Shown here: positions 59,794 to 64,000 of the stretch, in pieces
Numbering within the stretch: the first letter of the stretch is position 1
Layout of the letters: each line of letters opens with the position of its first letter
From: Hydra vulgaris
Lineage: Eukaryota > Cnidaria > Hydrozoa > Anthoathecata > Hydridae
Reading direction: 5' to 3'
Assembly (NCBI RefSeq): GCF_038396675.1
Contig: NC_088934.1
Span: forward strand, 43,830,001-43,894,000
DNA: 64,000 bases
Position numbers and translations under genes: made by a program
Notes under the pieces: generated by a model
Seen by the model: the letters and a program-made list of their open reading frames with translations, nothing else
Database searches by the model: none
Told to the model about the DNA's origin: nothing

Positions 59794-60472
59794 CTAAATT
59801 AGCAAAACTTATTAGTCATTTAATAACCTAATAGTTGTTATTTATTATAACAAATAAATTGACAACAAAAAGAGATTGAGAATGGTATTTGTTTATATTA
59901 ACAGTAAAAAACTATTTTTTATATTATTTTATATAAGACGTAGAGCATTGGACTAATAGAATTAGAAAACTGGATACCAGATAAAGTACCAGATGCTAAG
60001 AGCCCCTACAAATTAAATTTAAAAACTTTAAAGCAAAACCCGTTTTACTTCAAAAAAAAGTAGTAAAAATGGATTTGTTTAGGCTACTGCTTAAACAAAT
60101 CTCTTGGTTAGTTTTTTAGATTCTTTTTGGTCCCTAATGTATTTATTTAAACATAGGTATTAAACCAAGTTTTTTTGTTGTACCTTAAAAACTATTCCGA
60201 CCCTGGGTTTATAATTTCTTATGTTAACAAGATTTAGGTTATTCAAGAATGTTATGCTTAATTGAATTTTTGTAGTAAGACAGCTTTAGTAAAGTGGTCA
60301 CAATATAGATGCTTATCTATCTATTCCAGAATAAGACTTTAGATGTAAGCAAATAGATAATTTTAACTCTACTAATGGACATTTACCTTTGTACCTCCTA
60401 GGTAATGGCTAAGTAAGTTCTTTTTTATATTCTAATTAAGGTACAACTCTAAAATTTAAAAAAAGGGAAATT
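59794..60472. other. AT-rich spacer (upstream intron of the vWA gene)
   Basis: A weak tRNA-like word GTAGAGCATTGGACTAATAG at 59940 could be a SINE head, but no B box or body match was found. Nothing else recognised. Confidence 0.35.
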
Positions 60473-60530
60473 GATTCTAAGGACAGGTGGAAGATTCTAA
60501 GGACAGGTGGAAGATTCTAAGGACAGGTGG
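60473..60530. repeat. Three copies of a 20-bp unit
   Basis: GATTCTAAGGACAGGTGGAA at 60473, 60493 and 60513 (last copy ends TGGTG). Confidence 0.95.
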
Positions 60531-61215
60531 TGATAAAAATAAGAAGCTTTTTGTTATGACTTTGTGTTAATCAACAGAAACGTGCCAATTGCATTGCTAA
60601 TTGCCGAGAACATAAGAACTACCTATGTTTAAGTCACTAAAAGAGACTGCAAGTGCAAGACTTCACAATATAGATAGTAAAGATTTAATGGGTATGCTTA
60701 GCGATGCCAAATGCTATCACAAAATCCAACAATTTTTTATACTTGTTATATCTTTTCTAAATTAAGATTCTCTTAAATAATTTAAACCAAAACTAAAGTA
60801 TTTTAAAATATTAAACATAAAAAATCATTACTACCACCAAATTGTTTCAATCTATTTTATCCCAAAAAACAATAATTTATCTTTTTTTCTCCTTAAAACA
60901 ATAATGCTTTGTAACTCTTTCCCGCTATCATTTCTTTGGAAAGAAAGAAGGCAGGTAAGTTGAAAATGAGTCAGGAAAGACTATCCTGACTCATATAATT
61001 TCAACTTTCTGTTGATCAATTTTTTGCTTTTGAAATATTTAAAAAGCAAGATTTAAACCTCTTCTTTGCTTTCTTTATAATATACTTTACTTCCAATATA
61101 AATAGTAGATGTTTACAGATTTGTTGGATGCTTAAATGGATGCTTTGTTGGATGATTTGTTAAATATAAAAATTATAAAGAATCTAATTTTAACGTTGTT
61201 TATTGATATATATAT
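60531..61215. other. AT-rich spacer with a hairpin
   Basis: Imperfect hairpin around 60959-61005 pairing AGTTGAAAATGAGTCAGGA with TCCTGACTCA...TTTCAACT. No gene seen. Confidence 0.4.
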
Positions 61216-61828
61216 TATGGGTGCACTAATGCCTACTTTAGCCAACACCATTGCATCGGCATTAGCCCTAAACTGGAATTTATACTTGTTTCTATTTTTC
61301 TAATAGGTAAATTAGGATTATTTTCAAATATGTTTATGGTCACTCTAAATGTTTCTATATATACATTTCTAATTATATTCTAGAAACTAAACTTAGAAAT
61401 AAAATTAAATAAGAAATCAACATTGAGCAAAACAAGGAACTCTTTTGATATTGATGAGAATAATCAATCAAATTTTTAAATTTAGAAAAATTAAAATATT
61501 AAGAGGAACATCTGGAAAAAATTTTTTTTTCAAATTCACATTTCTTTATTTTAAACTTCTCTATATTATAGTTTGGATCCATTAGCCATATAGTTGCTGT
61601 TCTAAATAATCAAAAGACACTAAAAATTTGGGGAGCCCCAGATAAAATAGTTTAAACAGATTTTCAAAAGTGGTTGCAGATATGTCTATATAATAACTTA
61701 GGCTTACACATACATTTTCGTTTATGGAATAATTATGTTTGCACACCATGTAATAACCCATTGGCATGAGCCAATAGTTGCAAAAACTAATGATGATGCA
61801 TCAGCAGACCAATGCCGATGCACCCCTA
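61216..61828. mobile_element. 613-bp non-autonomous element with TA(G/T)GGGTGCA ends
   Basis: The left end TATGGGTGCACTAATGCC and the right end, read inward, TAGGGGTGCATCGGCATTGG are imperfect inverted repeats; GCATCGGCATTAG (61254) pairs with the right end as well. TAGGG-type termini suggest a hAT-like relative. The minus-strand frame inside (61582-61767) has no recognisable motif. Confidence 0.7.
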
Positions 61829-62042
61829 ATATGTGTGTGTTATACATAGGTATAAAATAATATAATACCAACTGGAAGGTTCACTGTCTTAAAGCCTAGA
61901 TAAAATGAGGAGAGTAATCTTGTATACATTACAAAATCATAAAAGACAAAAACAAGAAAATAAACAAAATTGAGAAAAAATGAAAAACTTTTTTTTTTAG
62001 CTCATAAAAATGAAATTAATTTTATGTAACTTGCTTTGTAAG

Positions 62043-62079
62043 AAATTCTAGTCAGTAAATCATTTACTGACTGGAATTT
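62043..62079. repeat. 18-bp hairpin, 1 mismatch, 1-base loop
   Basis: AAATTCTAGTCAGTAAAT pairs with 62062-62079. Confidence 0.88.
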
Positions 62080-62133
62080 TCCAGAAAGCAAGTTTAATAC
62101 TGCTTACTTATTTTCTTGTTCTTGTTTTCTTGA

Positions 62134-63644
<1,511 letters not shown>

Positions 63645-63854
63645 CAGGGCCGACGCAAGTAGGTGTCACGTGGGGGAGGGTATTCATTACGATTTTGCCG
63701 ACTAAAAAAAATGTCCCCATTTTTTAAAATTTGCCGACTCACTAGTTGACACTTGCCGACTGACTGTGTAAATTTTCCGATTAACTTGTCTAACGGGTCA
63801 ACATTTGCAGACTGACTTGTCTAAAGAAGTCACACACTCTTCGCGCCGGCCTTG
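63645..63854. mobile_element. 210-bp hAT-type MITE with perfect 8-bp TSD
   Basis: AGACCAAC at 63637-63644 and 63855-63862 brackets ends CAGGGCCGACGCAAG and, read inward, CAAGGCCGGCGCGAAG. Inside, four TTGCCGACT/TTGCAGACT words recur about every 25-35 bp. CAGGG ends with an 8-bp duplication are the hAT pattern. Confidence 0.94.
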
Positions 63855-64000
63855 AGACCAACATGCTTTCTTGATAATATCAAGATCTACATCTACTATA
63901 TGTAACACTAACATAAAGAAAAAAATACAAAAAGAATATTATTAAATATGTTCAATCTAAAAAATAAAATAATCAAAATTTAACTTTTCTTACTAATACT

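Noticed and set aside
59936..60530. Another tRNA-SINE from the GTAGAGCATTGG word
   Set aside because: Only one weak A-box-like word; no B box and no body match to other copies.

Overview
The window is a strongly AT-rich, intron-bearing, transposon-saturated metazoan chromosome segment. The mix points to a cnidarian, most probably Hydra: tRNA-headed SINEs, long (TA)n tracts, P/THAP, mariner, Tc1, pogo and hAT-type DNA transposons, CR1/jockey-type LINEs and a Penelope-like element. The organism is inferred from this mix; no diagnostic marker gene is present. No bacterial-style operon, CRISPR array or rRNA is visible. Most of the sequence is dead or nested mobile DNA, with a few host gene exons on the minus strand.

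Host genes. (1) MAF1, the RNA polymerase III repressor: coding exon 1 at 10014-10096 and exon 2 at 1980-2423, split by a 7.6-kb intron filled with transposons; the 3' exons lie beyond position 1. (2) A CAP/SCP-domain (GAPR-1-like) gene: exons at 31355-31580 and 27864-28078 whose splice phases match exactly. (3) A von Willebrand factor A exon at 59402-59793. (4) Two unassigned candidate exons, 42631-42903 (phase 1-1) and 50947-51144 (terminal exon with stop).

Layout. 1-10.1 kb: MAF1, with a 4.2-kb foldback element (2668-6905) and a LINE fragment in its intron. 10.1-14.3 kb: LINE and P-element debris and a 47-bp higher-order minisatellite. 14.3-22.0 kb: a LINE ORF1 split by a 6.5-kb composite DNA element (14615-21139) that carries arrays of CACATG/CATATG palindromes and holds a P-type transposon (15875-17442) and a second foldback (17655-20720). 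22.3-34.2 kb: MITEs, SINEs, two pogo-type elements, the CAP gene and a recurring uncharacterised transposon protein. 34.8-42.5 kb: two Tc1-like remnants, one apparently split by a nearly intact mariner (35575-36888), and a 3.1-kb terminal-inverted-repeat transposon (38247-41379) set between (TA)n blocks. 42.6-53.4 kb: candidate exons, two CR1-type remnants, a SINE and a Penelope-like element split by a MITE. 53.5-64 kb: a second P/THAP transposon (53544-56417), a SINE, two perfect-TSD hAT MITEs, the vWA exon, another TAGGG-type element and a 477-bp (TA)n tract.

No complete host gene lies inside the window, and no transposase reads through without a frameshift or stop; the mariner copy comes closest. 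All homology calls are from reading the translations, not from database searches. Coordinates of degenerate elements are approximate; exon boundaries and target-site duplications were read base by base.
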